Shown: piece after piece, positions 7,858-16,079 of the stretch | Position numbering within the stretch: position 1 is the stretch's first letter | How the letters are laid out: every line of letters begins with the position of its first letter | Origin: Schleiferiaceae bacterium | Lineage (GTDB): Bacteria > Bacteroidota > Bacteroidia > Flavobacteriales > Schleiferiaceae | Length of the DNA stretch: 44,691 bases | Assembly: GCA_018401735.1 (NCBI GenBank) | Contig: JAGYKI010000023.1 | Span: forward strand, 1 to 44,691 | Reading direction: 5' to 3' | Program-made: the position numbers and the translations under genes | The notes under the pieces: model-generated | Seen by the model: the letters and a program-made list of their open reading frames with translations, nothing else | Databases searched by the model: none | Told to the model about the DNA's origin: nothing

Positions 7858-8508
7858 TCACTCGCTTATCGTAATAATTTCTCTCGCGTGCAAATCATCA
7901 CTCGCACATTGCACCAGGTATTTGGCTAAGCTCTTACGGGAAATAAATAGTCCTGGTTTAGGACTAGCATTTTGGCTCACTTTTACGGGCCTAGCTTCTT
8001 TATCGTTTAATCCTACGGGGCGCACAATGGTAAAATTTATATCGGCATTTTGCACTACGCGCTCTTGCCGATCGTGATCTTCATACACGGGGCCAATCTT
8101 GCTAAAGCGAATCATCAATTTAAACCACCAAGGGATTTCGGCACGAGAATCGCCTACGCCCCAAGCAGAAACGCTAATAAGCTTTTTCAAGGGGATGTGT
8201 TTTGCCACATCAACTACATTTTGCATACTTTTGGAAAGTAGGTTTTCGGGAGAAACCAATTTAGACCAAGGGTTTTCGCTGGCGCGGGATATGTTTAAGG
8301 CAGAAATTACCACATCACAAGATTCGCAGGCTTTTTTCACATCTGCATAAGCGAAAGGCGTGCCCTCTACCTTTACAAGATTAGAGTGATTAAAATCAAA
8401 GCTTTTCACTTCACGCACTAAAGCTTTTACCTCCCAACCTTGGGCCAGCGCTTCGGCCACCACCAGTTTACCCGTTCTGCCACTAGCGCCTAGTATTAAT
8501 ACCTTCAT
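7858..8508 (-). CDS. NAD(P)-binding Rossmann protein (NmrA/SDR-a5-like)
   Basis: The 216-residue protein begins with an atypical-SDR dinucleotide motif, MKVLILGASGRTGKLVV, and continues with ALVREVKSF, DVVISALN and LISVSAWGVGD, the usual order for NAD(P)H-binding proteins of the NmrA / BVR-B type. The classical YxxxK catalytic pair is not obvious, in keeping with atypical SDRs that act as reductases or redox sensors. The substrate is unknown. It is transcribed divergently from the EamA transporter with about 85 nt between the starts. Confidence 0.8.
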   Translation of the reverse strand: MKVLILGASGRTGKLVVAEALAQGWEVKALVREVKSFDFNHSNLVKVEGTPFAYADVKKACESCDVVISALNISRASENPWSKLVSPENLLSKSMQNVVDVAKHIPLKKLISVSAWGVGDSRAEIPWWFKLMIRFSKIGPVYEDHDRQERVVQNADINFTIVRPVGLNDKEARPVKVSQNASPKPGLFISRKSLAKYLVQCASDDLHAREIITISE

Positions 8509-8570
8509 AATTATTTCTTACACCCTAAAACATTAAAATTTAGAGGGGTAAATCCTCTCTTATTTGCCTT

Positions 8571-8578
8571 TACCTTTG
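8571..8578 (+). promoter_or_regulatory. -7 box TACCTTTG upstream of the EamA transporter
   Basis: TACCTTTG matches TAnnTTTG. A short AGAGG/CCTCT inverted repeat lies upstream at 8542-8558. A transcript from here would begin near 8584, only about 9 nt before the proposed CTG start, and 54 nt before the alternative GTG. Confidence 0.45.
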
Positions 8579-8592
8579 CCGAAAATTCTACC

Positions 8593-9489
8593 CTGGAAAA
8601 GAATCAAAAAATTTGGGCTCATGCGGCTCTGTTTGCAGTGGCGCTAATTTACGGACTTAACTATTCCATTGCGAAAGATGTAATGCCCAATTACATACAA
8701 CCCCGCGGTTTTATTTTAGTTCGGGTAACGGGTGCCGTGATCCTCTTTAATATCTTGTACTTCCTTTTCCCCAGAGAGAAGGTGGCCAAAACCGATTATG
8801 TACGCATAGCCCTAGCGGGTTTTTTTGGAGTTGCCGCCAACCAATTGTTTTTTTTCGAAGGTCTAAACCTCACCACGCCCATTAGTGCGGCGGTAATAAT
8901 GACGACCAATCCGATTATGGTACTTAGCTTATCGGCCATCATTTTGAAAGTCCCTCTCAATGCCGCGAAAATTATCGGCATTATTTTAGGCCTCAGCGGA
9001 GCTCTCAGTATTATTTATTCGGGTAGCGATGCAAGCATTTTTAATAATGGGGAGGCACTGGGCAATACTTTTGTAATGCTGAATGCCTTTTCCTACGCTT
9101 CGTACTTGATTGTGGTGAAACCCTTGATGGCTAAATACAAAGCGGTAACGGTTATTCGCCTCGTTTTTATGGCGGGTTTGCTTATTGTTATTCCTTTTGG
9201 CGCTAGCCAATTTAGCGAAATTGCTTGGGCAGAGATGCCAAGCCTAATTTATTGGGAAGTAGCCTTTGTGGTGGTGGGAACCACTTTTATGGCCTATTTA
9301 CTAAACATTTACGCCCTAAAAACCGTCAGTTCTACCACGGTTAGTTTTTACATTTATTTACAACCGCTTATTGCGGCCATCTCGGCCACCATTTTAGGAA
9401 CCGATGAACTGCGCTTCAGTATGATTAGCTCAGCCATCTTAATTTTTAGCGGGGTATATTTAGTCTCCTTTTACGGGCGGCGAAACTAA
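8593..9489 (+). CDS. EamA/DMT-family transporter, apparent CTG start
   Basis: This is a 10-helix drug/metabolite transporter with two EamA repeats. The first repeat includes IYGLNYSIAKDVMP and the second starts near FVMLNAFSYASYLIVVKP; PLIAAISATILGTDEL marks the end of the second. From the in-frame GTG at 8638 the protein would lose part of its first helix. The frame is open further upstream and reads EKNQKIWAHAALFAVALIYG from a CTG at 8593, which gives a complete helix 1 and the N-terminus expected for Bacteroidota homologues. There is no in-frame ATG or TTG there, so CTG is inferred as the start. The exported substrate is unknown. Confidence 0.85.
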   Translation: MEKNQKIWAHAALFAVALIYGLNYSIAKDVMPNYIQPRGFILVRVTGAVILFNILYFLFPREKVAKTDYVRIALAGFFGVAANQLFFFEGLNLTTPISAAVIMTTNPIMVLSLSAIILKVPLNAAKIIGIILGLSGALSIIYSGSDASIFNNGEALGNTFVMLNAFSYASYLIVVKPLMAKYKAVTVIRLVFMAGLLIVIPFGASQFSEIAWAEMPSLIYWEVAFVVVGTTFMAYLLNIYALKTVSSTTVSFYIYLQPLIAAISATILGTDELRFSMISSAILIFSGVYLVSFYGRRN

Positions 9490-9499
9490 AATGCCTGCT

Positions 9500-9507
9500 T
9501 ACCTTTG
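9500..9507 (+). promoter_or_regulatory. -7 box TACCTTTG, 5 nt before yicC
   Basis: TACCTTTG is followed by TATTT and the ATG at 9513. Transcription should start at about the A of the start codon, so the yicC-gmk-nadD message would be leaderless. Confidence 0.55.
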
Positions 9508-9512
9508 TATTT

Positions 9513-10382
9513 ATGAAAGCATTGCAGTCTATGACGGGTTTTGGCAAAAAAGTATTGCAGTTACCTGGAAAAAAAATTACCATTGAAATCAAGTCGCTTA
9601 ACAGTAAGTCGGCTGATATAAATCTCCGCCTACCCTCGCTCTACCGCAGCAAGGAAGGTGTAATTCGCCAGCATTTGGCAAAATCCTTATCGCGCGGTAA
9701 AATAGATTGTAGTATTTTTAGTGAAGTTACTGGCATTGAAAGTGCCCCACAAATAAACGAAACCCTGGCGCAAGGTTATCTTCTTCAATTAAAGAAACTA
9801 GCCGATAGTACCAATAGTACGGGCGATTTAATTGGCGCCGTAATGCGCATGCCCGATGTTTTGCAAAGTGCCGAGAGTGAGCTAAGCGAGCAAGAGTGGG
9901 AACTTTTAGAAGGCGGATTAATCGAGTGCCTGGACTTGATTGGAAATTTCCGATCCGACGAAGGAGCGCGCTTGAAAGAGGATATCGACATGCGTTTGAA
10001 AAATATCAGCGACGGTTTGGAAGCTATTATTCCTATGGAAGAAGAGCGCACCGTACGTATTAAGGATAAATTAATGCGCGGTTTAGAGCAACTCAAGGTA
10101 GAAGTGGACCAAGATCGATTTGAGCAAGAACTAATCTATTATCTCGAAAAACTAGATGTTACCGAAGAAAAAGTGCGCTTGAGAGCGCACCTCGATTACT
10201 TCGAAGAATTGATGCTTGCCGGCGATGAAGCAGGCAAAAAGCTTGGTTTTGTTAGCCAGGAAATTGGCCGAGAAATTAACACCTTGGGTAGTAAAGCCAA
10301 TCATGCTGGCATGCAAAAAATTGTAGTAGGTATGAAAGATGAGCTTGAAAAAATTAAGGAACAGGTTTTAAATATCCTTTAA
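9513..10382 (+). CDS. yicC: YicC/YloC-family endoribonuclease
   Basis: The 289-residue protein has both family ends: MTGFGKK followed by EIKSLNSKSADINLRLPSLY at the N-terminus, and the DUF1732 C-terminus with LGFVSQEIGREINTLGSKAN. E. coli YicC is a ribonuclease implicated in small-RNA and stress-related RNA decay, acting as a cytoplasmic oligomer. The gene precedes gmk by 13 nt; yicC-gmk linkage is common in bacteria. Length is normal for the family. Confidence 0.93.
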   Translation: MKALQSMTGFGKKVLQLPGKKITIEIKSLNSKSADINLRLPSLYRSKEGVIRQHLAKSLSRGKIDCSIFSEVTGIESAPQINETLAQGYLLQLKKLADSTNSTGDLIGAVMRMPDVLQSAESELSEQEWELLEGGLIECLDLIGNFRSDEGARLKEDIDMRLKNISDGLEAIIPMEEERTVRIKDKLMRGLEQLKVEVDQDRFEQELIYYLEKLDVTEEKVRLRAHLDYFEELMLAGDEAGKKLGFVSQEIGREINTLGSKANHAGMQKIVVGMKDELEKIKEQVLNIL

Positions 10383-10395
10383 TCTCTTGGGCTAG

Positions 10396-10974
10396 ATGGC
10401 AGATAAAAGCGGGAAATTAATCATCTTCTCGGCTCCTTCCGGAGCAGGAAAAACCACCTTGGTAAGACATTTACTAGCACAGGAAGGACTGGATTTAGCC
10501 TTTAGCATCTCGGCCACTAGCCGGGCCCCACGCGGGGAAGAGGTAAATGGCAAAGACTATTACTTTTTAAGTGACGCCGACTTTAGCAAAAGAGTTTTAA
10601 AAGGCGATTTTATAGAGTGGGAAGAAGTTTATGCCGGCACCAAGTACGGCACGCTGCGCAGCGAAGTGGAGCGTATTTGGCAAGAAGGCAAAGCGGTGAT
10701 TTTTGATATTGACGTAGTAGGAGGTTTAAACCTGAAAAGCCTATATGGTGATAAGGCTTTAGCGATTTTTGTAATGCCTCCAAGCGAGGATGAATTAGCG
10801 CGCAGATTACGTGGTCGTAATACCGATAGCGAAGATAAAATCCGCCAACGCTTAGCTAAGGCGCGCAAAGAAATTGGTCGGTCCGATCGATTCGACCATA
10901 TTTTAATAAATCGAGATTTAGATTTAGCGAAGAAAGAAGCCGAGTCTCTTTTAAAAGTCTTTTTGGGGAAATGA
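10396..10974 (+). CDS. gmk: Guanylate kinase
   Basis: The 192-residue enzyme converts GMP and ATP to GDP and ADP in purine nucleotide synthesis. The P-loop is SAPSGAGKTTLVRHLL (about 11-26), the GMP-binding region contains SATSRAPRGEEVNGKDYYF, and the lid contains RLRGRNTDSEDKIRQRL. Length is typical. It lies between yicC (13-nt gap) and nadD (4-nt ATGA overlap), a likely housekeeping operon. Confidence 0.97.
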   Translation: MADKSGKLIIFSAPSGAGKTTLVRHLLAQEGLDLAFSISATSRAPRGEEVNGKDYYFLSDADFSKRVLKGDFIEWEEVYAGTKYGTLRSEVERIWQEGKAVIFDIDVVGGLNLKSLYGDKALAIFVMPPSEDELARRLRGRNTDSEDKIRQRLAKARKEIGRSDRFDHILINRDLDLAKKEAESLLKVFLGK

Positions 10975-11546
10975 AAAAAGTTGGCCTTTACTTCGGAACC
11001 TTTAACCCCATTCATGTTGGGCACTGCATTATTGCCCAATATATGCTGGAAAGCACGGACTTGGATGAAGTTTGGTTTGTGGTTACCCCACATAATCCTC
11101 ATAAAAAGAAAAGTAGTTTATTAGACGACTATCAACGCTTGCACATGGTTAATTTGGCCATTGGTAAACACTATAAATTACGTGTAAGTGATGTCGAATT
11201 TTCATTACCACAGCCTTCTTACACAGCCACAACGCTAGCTTACCTAAGCGAGCAACACCCCGACTGTAGTTTTAACCTAATTATGGGTGGCGATAATTTG
11301 CAGAGCTTTAAGAAGTGGAAAAATTACGAGGCCATATTAGAGAACCACGAGCTTTATGTTTATCCACGCATTGGCGCCGATGGGGGCGATTTAGCCCATC
11401 ACCCCAAAGTAAACCTCACCCAAGCACCGATAGTGGAAATCGCTTCCACCGATATTCGCCAAGCCATTAAAGAAGGAAAAGACCTCAGCTTTATGCTACC
11501 GCCTGCGGTTTGGGAGTATATTGATCAAGAGTTGTTTTATCGCTAA
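10971..11546 (+). CDS. nadD: Nicotinate-nucleotide adenylyltransferase
   Basis: The 191-residue enzyme transfers AMP from ATP to nicotinate mononucleotide to form deamido-NAD. The nucleotidyltransferase motif GTFNPIHVGH (residues 9-18) carries the HxGH signature, and IASTDIRQAIKEGK is the ISSTxIR motif near the C-terminus. PHNPHKKKSSLLDDYQRLHM is the substrate loop typical of NadD. It overlaps gmk by 4 nt and closes the yicC-gmk-nadD unit. No T-tract terminator on the plus strand follows. Confidence 0.97.
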   Translation: MKKVGLYFGTFNPIHVGHCIIAQYMLESTDLDEVWFVVTPHNPHKKKSSLLDDYQRLHMVNLAIGKHYKLRVSDVEFSLPQPSYTATTLAYLSEQHPDCSFNLIMGGDNLQSFKKWKNYEAILENHELYVYPRIGADGGDLAHHPKVNLTQAPIVEIASTDIRQAIKEGKDLSFMLPPAVWEYIDQELFYR

Positions 11547-11679
11547 ACATTAAAGCTAGCTTGAACAAAAAACCATTAGTATTAGACCTTTAGGGCCTAA
11601 TTTTACACCTAGCTCCAATCCTAAAATAAGCCTTTTCTGCACCTTTGCATTCTTTAGCCCCCCTGTGAATTTTGGCAAT

Positions 11680-11716
11680 AAAAAACCCGAGAAGCAACCC
11701 TTTTTCGCCTCTCGGG
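11680..11716 (-). terminator. Rho-independent terminator for the minus-strand menB unit
   Basis: On the minus strand, stem CCCGAGAGGC (11716-11707) pairs with GCTTCTCGGG (11695-11686) with one mismatch and is followed by TTTTTT (11685-11680). It lies about 140 nt downstream of the DinB-like gene. On the plus strand no T-tract follows, so it does not serve nadD. The rest of the 11547-11858 gap holds only the solo RF1 end at 11827. Confidence 0.65.
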
Positions 11717-11826
11717 GATGAAATGAGATTTTATCATGCCCTAGTGTTAATACGCATGATACAGCTATCCTATTTCTAGGACGAAAATAGAAAGCCAAAA
11801 GTCTAAAGCCTTGTTAATGCTTGCGC

Positions 11827-11857
11827 AATTAAATAACGTGAATTCGACGTTAAATAA
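11827..11857. repeat. RF1 repeat, solo end (copy C)
   Basis: AAATAACGTGAATTCGACGT matches the RF1 end sequence found at 37185-37206, and the segment is nearly palindromic (TTAAATAACGT against ACGTTAAATAA around GAATTCG). It looks like two element ends joined, or a solo end left after excision. It lies immediately after the DinB-like stop codon. Confidence 0.6.
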
Positions 11858-11858
11858 G

Positions 11859-12383
11859 CTAGTTTGCAGCCTTTAAGTACCGTGACTTGCAAATTTCAAT
11901 ATGATGCAAATCGTGGCCAGGCATAACATAAGCCAAAGCTAAAACCGAAGTTTCCGCGTCTGCCATTACTCCTGAAGCTTGCCATTGCTGTTTATTGAAG
12001 CTTTGTAGTAGACTTAAATTAGCAATTTTAACACTTTCATACTCTTTTAAAATATCTTTATATGAGCGACTATTGGCATCAGAATGGGCCGCATATAGGT
12101 CTTGATCGTAGCTCGGCAACGCCTGTTTCTCACCACGAGATATTGCTAAGGCGCGATAGGCAAAAATGCGATCGGTATCGATAATGTGCAGAAGCATTTC
12201 CTTTATCGTCCATTTGCCTTCTGCATAAGCGTAATTAGCTTCTCCTTCAGAAATAGAACGCCAAAACGCGAGCGTGGCTGGTACATAATTTTTCCAAATC
12301 TCTAGTACCGGCCCATCGCTTAAATAGCTTAGGTAGTTCTTAAAATAAGCGGGGTGCTTTCCTTCTAAAATTGCAATGTCCAT
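11859..12383 (-). CDS. DinB-like four-helix-bundle protein
   Basis: The protein (174 residues from ATG 12383) fits the DinB/YfiT-like superfamily: AEGKWTIKEMLLHIIDTDRIFAYRAL is the first helix pair with the metal-binding His, and MPGHDLHHIEICKSRYL at the C-terminus holds the further His residues. Members bind divalent metal, and some act as thiol-dependent S-transferases; this is not DNA polymerase IV. The start at 12383 overlaps the menB stop as TAATG. An ATG 12 nt upstream (12395) is an alternative. Translation is probably coupled to menB. Confidence 0.8.
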   Translation of the reverse strand: MDIAILEGKHPAYFKNYLSYLSDGPVLEIWKNYVPATLAFWRSISEGEANYAYAEGKWTIKEMLLHIIDTDRIFAYRALAISRGEKQALPSYDQDLYAAHSDANSRSYKDILKEYESVKIANLSLLQSFNKQQWQASGVMADAETSVLALAYVMPGHDLHHIEICKSRYLKAAN

Positions 12384-13228
12384 TAGGGAATCCATTTGAT
12401 ATCCTTGAAGTCGGGCTTGCGTTTTTCTAAAAAGGCATTCCTTCCTTCTTTGGCTTCATCGGTCATATAAGCTAAGCGCGTTGCTTCGCCGGCAAAAACT
12501 TGTTGCCCCACCATACCATCGTCGGTAAGGTTGAAGGCGAATTTCAACATTTTGATGGAAGTAGGCGATTTGCCCAAAATTTCTTGCGCCCACTGGTAAG
12601 CGGTATCTTCTAATTCGGCATGTGGAATTGCCGCATTAACCATTCCCATATCTACGGCATCTTGCGCGGAGTAGTTTCTTCCCAAAAAGAAGATTTCGCG
12701 TGCCTTTTTCTGGCCTACCATTTTTGCTAAATAAGCTGATCCATAACCGCCATCGAAACTGGTAACATCGGCGTCGGTTTGTTTAAAAATAGCATGCTCT
12801 TTACTGGCTAAACTTAAATCGCAAACCACGTGTAAGCTATGTCCGCCGCCCACTGCCCAGCCGGGAATAACTGCAATTACCACCTTGGGCATAAAGCGAA
12901 TGAGTCTTTGCACTTCTAAAATATTGAGGCGTGGCATGCCGGCATCATCAACATAACCTTGGTGCCCACGGGCATTTTGATCGCCGCCGCTACAGAACGA
13001 ATAAATACCATCTTTGGAAGAAGGTCCTTCGGCGCTAAATAAAACCACGCCAATAGAAGTGTCTTCCCGCGCATCTAAAAAGGCCTCGTAGAGTTCACCT
13101 ACCGTTTTGGGGCGAAAGGCATTGCGTACGTCAGGGCGATTAAAGGCAATGCGCGCTACGCCCGTTCCCGATTTCTTATAGGTAATGTCTTCGTATTCTT
13201 TTACAACTGTCCAGTTTACTGCCATCAT
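12383..13228 (-). CDS. menB: 1,4-dihydroxy-2-naphthoyl-CoA synthase
   Basis: The protein of about 281 residues is a crotonase-fold enzyme of menaquinone synthesis that closes the second ring of o-succinylbenzoyl-CoA. Diagnostic segments are RIAFNRPDVRNAFRPKT, the oxyanion loop CSGGDQNARG, VIPGWAVGGGHSLHVVCDLS and the MenB-specific TDADVTSFDGGYGSAYLAKM, ending in EGRNAFLEKRKPDFKD. Length is normal. Two adjacent ATGs (13228 and 13225) are possible starts. A -7 box lies 13 nt upstream. No other men genes lie in the window. Confidence 0.97.
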   Translation of the reverse strand: MMAVNWTVVKEYEDITYKKSGTGVARIAFNRPDVRNAFRPKTVGELYEAFLDAREDTSIGVVLFSAEGPSSKDGIYSFCSGGDQNARGHQGYVDDAGMPRLNILEVQRLIRFMPKVVIAVIPGWAVGGGHSLHVVCDLSLASKEHAIFKQTDADVTSFDGGYGSAYLAKMVGQKKAREIFFLGRNYSAQDAVDMGMVNAAIPHAELEDTAYQWAQEILGKSPTSIKMLKFAFNLTDDGMVGQQVFAGEATRLAYMTDEAKEGRNAFLEKRKPDFKDIKWIP

Positions 13229-13241
13229 TTTCAAATTTCCA

Positions 13242-13249
13242 CAAATATA
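13242..13249 (-). promoter_or_regulatory. -7 box TATATTTG upstream of menB
   Basis: The minus strand reads TATATTTG, a full TAnnTTTG match, 13 nt before ATG 13228. The 5' untranslated region would be about 6-9 nt. Confidence 0.5.
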
Positions 13250-13291
13250 GGGCGAGCAGCACTAAGGAGAAGTAAGTCCCTTCTAAAAGGC

Positions 13292-13316
13292 AAAAAAAAG
13301 CCCCTCCATGGAGGGG
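13292..13316 (-). terminator. Rho-independent terminator for ssb
   Basis: The 16-nt perfect palindrome CCCCTCCATGGAGGGG (13301-13316) is followed on the minus strand by C and eight T residues. It lies 22 nt past the ssb stop and about 60 nt before menB, separating the two transcription units. Confidence 0.75.
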
Positions 13317-13338
13317 AATTTGGAAGGGCTTTACTTGA

Positions 13339-13689
13339 CTACGCGGCTTTTTCCTTTTTAGAAGAAAGGAAGTTCAACTCGTTGGCCACAATTTCGGTGA
13401 TATAACGTTTTTCACCTTCTTTGGTTTCGTAGCTACGGTTTACAATCTTGCCTTCTAAAACTAGATAACTGCCTTTTTCAACGTGGGCTTCCACGATTTC
13501 TGCCAGCTTGCTCCAAGCCACTACATTATGCCATTGGGTTTCCTCAATTTTTTCGCCTTTGCTATTTTTATACGAATCGTTGGTGGCTAGCGAGAAACGC
13601 GCTAATTTACCTTTGGCATCAAAGGATTTCACTTCAGGACTTTGTCCTACATGACCAATTAAGGTCACTCTGTTTTTTAAATTACTCAT
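13339..13689 (-). CDS. ssb: Short single-stranded DNA-binding protein
   Basis: The 116-residue protein is one OB-fold SSB domain: NRVTLIGHVGQSPEVKSF, LARFSLATNDSYKN, ETQWHNVVAWSKLAEIVEAH and GSYLVLEGKIVNRSYETK. It ends NFLSSKKEKAA and lacks the flexible linker and acidic tip (DDDIPF type) by which SSB recruits repair proteins. Bacteroidota often carry a full-length ssb elsewhere plus a short paralogue of this kind, so this may be a secondary SSB, for example for competence or plasmid DNA. It is a single gene with its own terminator. Confidence 0.88.
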   Translation of the reverse strand: MSNLKNRVTLIGHVGQSPEVKSFDAKGKLARFSLATNDSYKNSKGEKIEETQWHNVVAWSKLAEIVEAHVEKGSYLVLEGKIVNRSYETKEGEKRYITEIVANELNFLSSKKEKAA

Positions 13690-13786
13690 CAGATAAGATT
13701 TAGTTTAACAATACAAATTATCAGAGGCAAAACTGCGAGATAAAAAGCAGCTTGTTGTTTTACAAACGTTTAAAGAGTATTTACCC

Positions 13787-13957
13787 AAAATAACGTGAGT
13801 TCGACTATAAATCATAGCCTCAGATTTTCAATAAAGAGACAAGACAAGTCTAGATTGTACAGTAATAGCGGGCTATTGCAAGAAGCAGAGGCGCGGAAAG
13901 CCGCTTTTTAGAAGGGGTCTGAGGCCTGATTTTACGTCGAATTTACGTTTAATAAGA
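13787..13957. repeat. RF1 repeat, copy A
   Basis: The left end 13788-13828 (41 nt) is an exact inverted copy of 37150-37190 and 37415-37455. The internal part 13863-13917 matches 37263-37316 with few mismatches and carries the hairpin GCGG-AAAG-CCGC followed by TTTTT. The right end reads, on the minus strand, AAACGTAAATTCGACGTA and then GGCCTCAGACCCC, an imperfect inverted copy of the left end. It fills most of the gap between ssb and the glycosyltransferase. It contains no ORF. Confidence 0.8.
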
Positions 13958-14008
13958 CCTGCTAGGTGACACCCATAATCTTGCCCTGCGCATCTGCTGA
14001 AAGCGACT

Positions 14009-14016
14009 TACCTTTG
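14009..14016 (+). promoter_or_regulatory. -7 box TACCTTTG, 5 nt before the glycosyltransferase start
   Basis: TACCTTTG is followed by CCACT and ATG 14022, again placing the transcription start at the start codon. Confidence 0.55.
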
Positions 14017-14021
14017 CCACT

Positions 14022-15083
14022 ATGTTTAAGCCTCAAAAAATTGCGCTCCTCGAAATTGGCACCTCTCACGATGAGTGCCTATACGCGCAGGTGGCTTATT
14101 TAAAGAGCCGTCCTAATTGCCGCTTAACAATTTATTGCTCACCCATTATAGCCAAGCGCATTGCCGATTGGGCCGATTCCTCTGAAATTCACTTGGTCAA
14201 ACAAAAACTAGCTTGGACTGACTTTTACCGATTGTATAAGAGCCTTAAAAATGGAGGGTTCAACAAAGTAATCTTTAATACTGGGCAGGGACCACATATT
14301 CGAAAGCTGCTACTTTTCCCTTTCCCGAAAAGCATAGAATTCATTTCTAGCATTCATAATATCAATCGTTTGGAAACGAGTCGCAGTCAGAAGGCCATCT
14401 CCCGTAAGGTGAAAAAGTACTTTGTTTTAAACGACTATTTGCTAAAAAAGCTGGCCGAGAAGAATTACCCCAAGCTGCATTTTAACAGCTATTACGCGAT
14501 ACTTTATCCCAGTTACCCACTGCTGGAATTAGACAAGAAAGAGGAGGAGATTTGGATAGTAATTCCCGGGCAAGTGGAGAATCAACGCCGCGATTATCCC
14601 GCTTTAATTCAGGCACTTTCGCACAAAAAGCCTCCTAAAAACATTCGCTTTATACTGCTGGGCGCCTCCCAACATGCCCATGGCGATGGCGCCGAATTAC
14701 AGCAAGAAATTACCGCGGCTGGCCTGCAAGAAAACTTTGTGCTTTGGTCTTCTTTTATCGATATGGACACCTTTTATAGCTATATCCAAATGGCGGATTT
14801 TATCATGCCTCTCATTCACGCCCAGCATCGCTCGGGGGCTACTTATGAAAACCAAGTTTCGGGCAGCTATAATCTGGCCTTTGCCTTTAAAAAATGCCTG
14901 CTAATGGATTGCGCTTACGCTGATATTCCAGACTTTCAAGATAGCGCACGGTTTTACGATCCTAAGCATTTGGATTTGCTGATCAATGACTTGGCGACGG
15001 CGCCTCCTAAGAATTATTATCGTTTGGCTAAATGGAGCTTTTATTATCAAGCTGCCAATTATTGGGACTTCATTTTAAAATAG
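14022..15083 (+). CDS. Glycosyltransferase-like protein (probable GT-B fold)
   Basis: The 353-residue cytoplasmic protein appears to have two Rossmann-like halves. The N-terminal half starts KIALLEIGTSHDECLYAQVAYLK and includes ISSIHNINRLETSR. The second half opens EEIWIVIPGQVENQRRDYPA, a typical start of a group-1 glycosyltransferase C-domain, followed by IRFILLGASQ and GLQENFVLWSSFIDMDTFYS. The usual EX7E motif is only loosely represented. Donor and acceptor sugars are unknown. It is a single gene with a box right at its start, preceded by repeat RF1-A. Confidence 0.6.
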   Translation: MFKPQKIALLEIGTSHDECLYAQVAYLKSRPNCRLTIYCSPIIAKRIADWADSSEIHLVKQKLAWTDFYRLYKSLKNGGFNKVIFNTGQGPHIRKLLLFPFPKSIEFISSIHNINRLETSRSQKAISRKVKKYFVLNDYLLKKLAEKNYPKLHFNSYYAILYPSYPLLELDKKEEEIWIVIPGQVENQRRDYPALIQALSHKKPPKNIRFILLGASQHAHGDGAELQQEITAAGLQENFVLWSSFIDMDTFYSYIQMADFIMPLIHAQHRSGATYENQVSGSYNLAFAFKKCLLMDCAYADIPDFQDSARFYDPKHLDLLINDLATAPPKNYYRLAKWSFYYQAANYWDFILK

Positions 15084-15160
15084 GGTAAAGCTGAGTTATC
15101 TCATACTTTGCTTTTTTAGGACTCTATATATTTGTTTACTAGTTAACACGCTTAAAATTC

Positions 15161-16066
15161 ATGGAAATTGCCCATAAACTTGCTTTTGAAGCCCACGAGG
15201 TTTCATTGCTTAATATGCACAGTGTTTTAAATGTTCTTAATGTGGTTCAATACGAGCTATTGAAGCTTTCTGATTATTTGGAAAACCCCAAGGAAATTGA
15301 GAACATCTGCGCAAGCATACTTAGTGCGGCGGAAGATTTAAATGACAATGATAAAGCGCATCAACGGGTGGCTACTATCCAGGCCTTTTGTGATAGCACT
15401 TATGCTACCTGCCTAAACGTTATTAAAGGGAAAGGCATGGCAGAAGATCAATTTTGCAGTGCTATTCTTTCCAATCTCACTAGCATTTTTAACATCTTAA
15501 AAATACGCGCTCAAGAGATTAATGCCCGCAAAGACAATCCTTTGGCTTGGCTAGAACATGATATTCAAGCGCTAAAAAATAATTTCATTAATGTATTTCA
15601 GGCGATCGAAGAAAACAGTCATGGTGCCTACCATATCGTTTACAATTTAGCCGAGCATTATGAAAAAGAATACCTCATTAATCTAGAAATGACTAGCATT
15701 AATAAGTCTACTATACTTATGCCTCCTATTTTCCAAGATGTAATGCGCGACCTTTTAGCAAATGCAAGAAAATACACAGCACCGGGAGGAACTATTAGTG
15801 CAGGCTTTCACCAGGGGGAAAAAGAAATTCGCTTTGTGGTGGAAGATTCGGGTTCGGGAATTCCCAGCGATGAAATCGCAAAAGTGGTAGAATTTGGTTA
15901 TCGTGCTTCCAACACCAAAGCGCAAATAACCCGCGGCGGAGGTTTTGGCTTAAGTAAGGCTTATTATGTGACTAAAACCTTTGAAGGACGAATGTTTATT
16001 GACTCGCCTGTGCCAGGAAGAAACAAGGGTACTAGAATTTCAATTAGCATACCTTTGCCTTCCTAA
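15161..16066 (+). CDS. Histidine-kinase-like ATPase (sensor kinase without membrane segment)
   Basis: The 301-residue soluble protein has a helical N-terminal half and a C-terminal HATPase_c domain: N-box DLLANARKYT (about 197-206), G1 box EDSGSGIP (about 227-234) and G2 box RGGGFGLSKAYYV (about 256-268), ending GTRISISIPLPS. The N-terminal helix holds NMHSVLNVLNVV; His20, with Asn24 and Asn27, is the likely phosphoacceptor in an HxxxN pattern, though no classic HisKA H-box is present. The ECF sigma gene starts 13 nt downstream and its -7 box lies inside this gene's last codons, suggesting linked regulation. Confidence 0.8.
   Translation: MEIAHKLAFEAHEVSLLNMHSVLNVLNVVQYELLKLSDYLENPKEIENICASILSAAEDLNDNDKAHQRVATIQAFCDSTYATCLNVIKGKGMAEDQFCSAILSNLTSIFNILKIRAQEINARKDNPLAWLEHDIQALKNNFINVFQAIEENSHGAYHIVYNLAEHYEKEYLINLEMTSINKSTILMPPIFQDVMRDLLANARKYTAPGGTISAGFHQGEKEIRFVVEDSGSGIPSDEIAKVVEFGYRASNTKAQITRGGGFGLSKAYYVTKTFEGRMFIDSPVPGRNKGTRISISIPLPS
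16050..16057 (+). promoter_or_regulatory. -7 box TACCTTTG for the ECF sigma gene, inside the upstream gene
   Basis: TACCTTTG overlaps the final codons of the kinase-like gene. It lies 22 nt before the proposed TTG start of the sigma factor, giving a predicted leader of about 15 nt. Confidence 0.45.
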
Positions 16067-16079
16067 TTACCTAGCAACC

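Noticed and set aside
11859..12383. DinB as DNA polymerase IV
   Set aside because: The length (about 174 residues) and His-rich helical pattern are those of the unrelated DinB/YfiT four-helix-bundle superfamily; no Y-family polymerase motifs are present.
15981..16079. N-terminal extension of the ECF sigma factor from ATG 15981
   Set aside because: It would read through the end of the kinase-like gene in another frame; homologous sequence begins only after TTG 16080.
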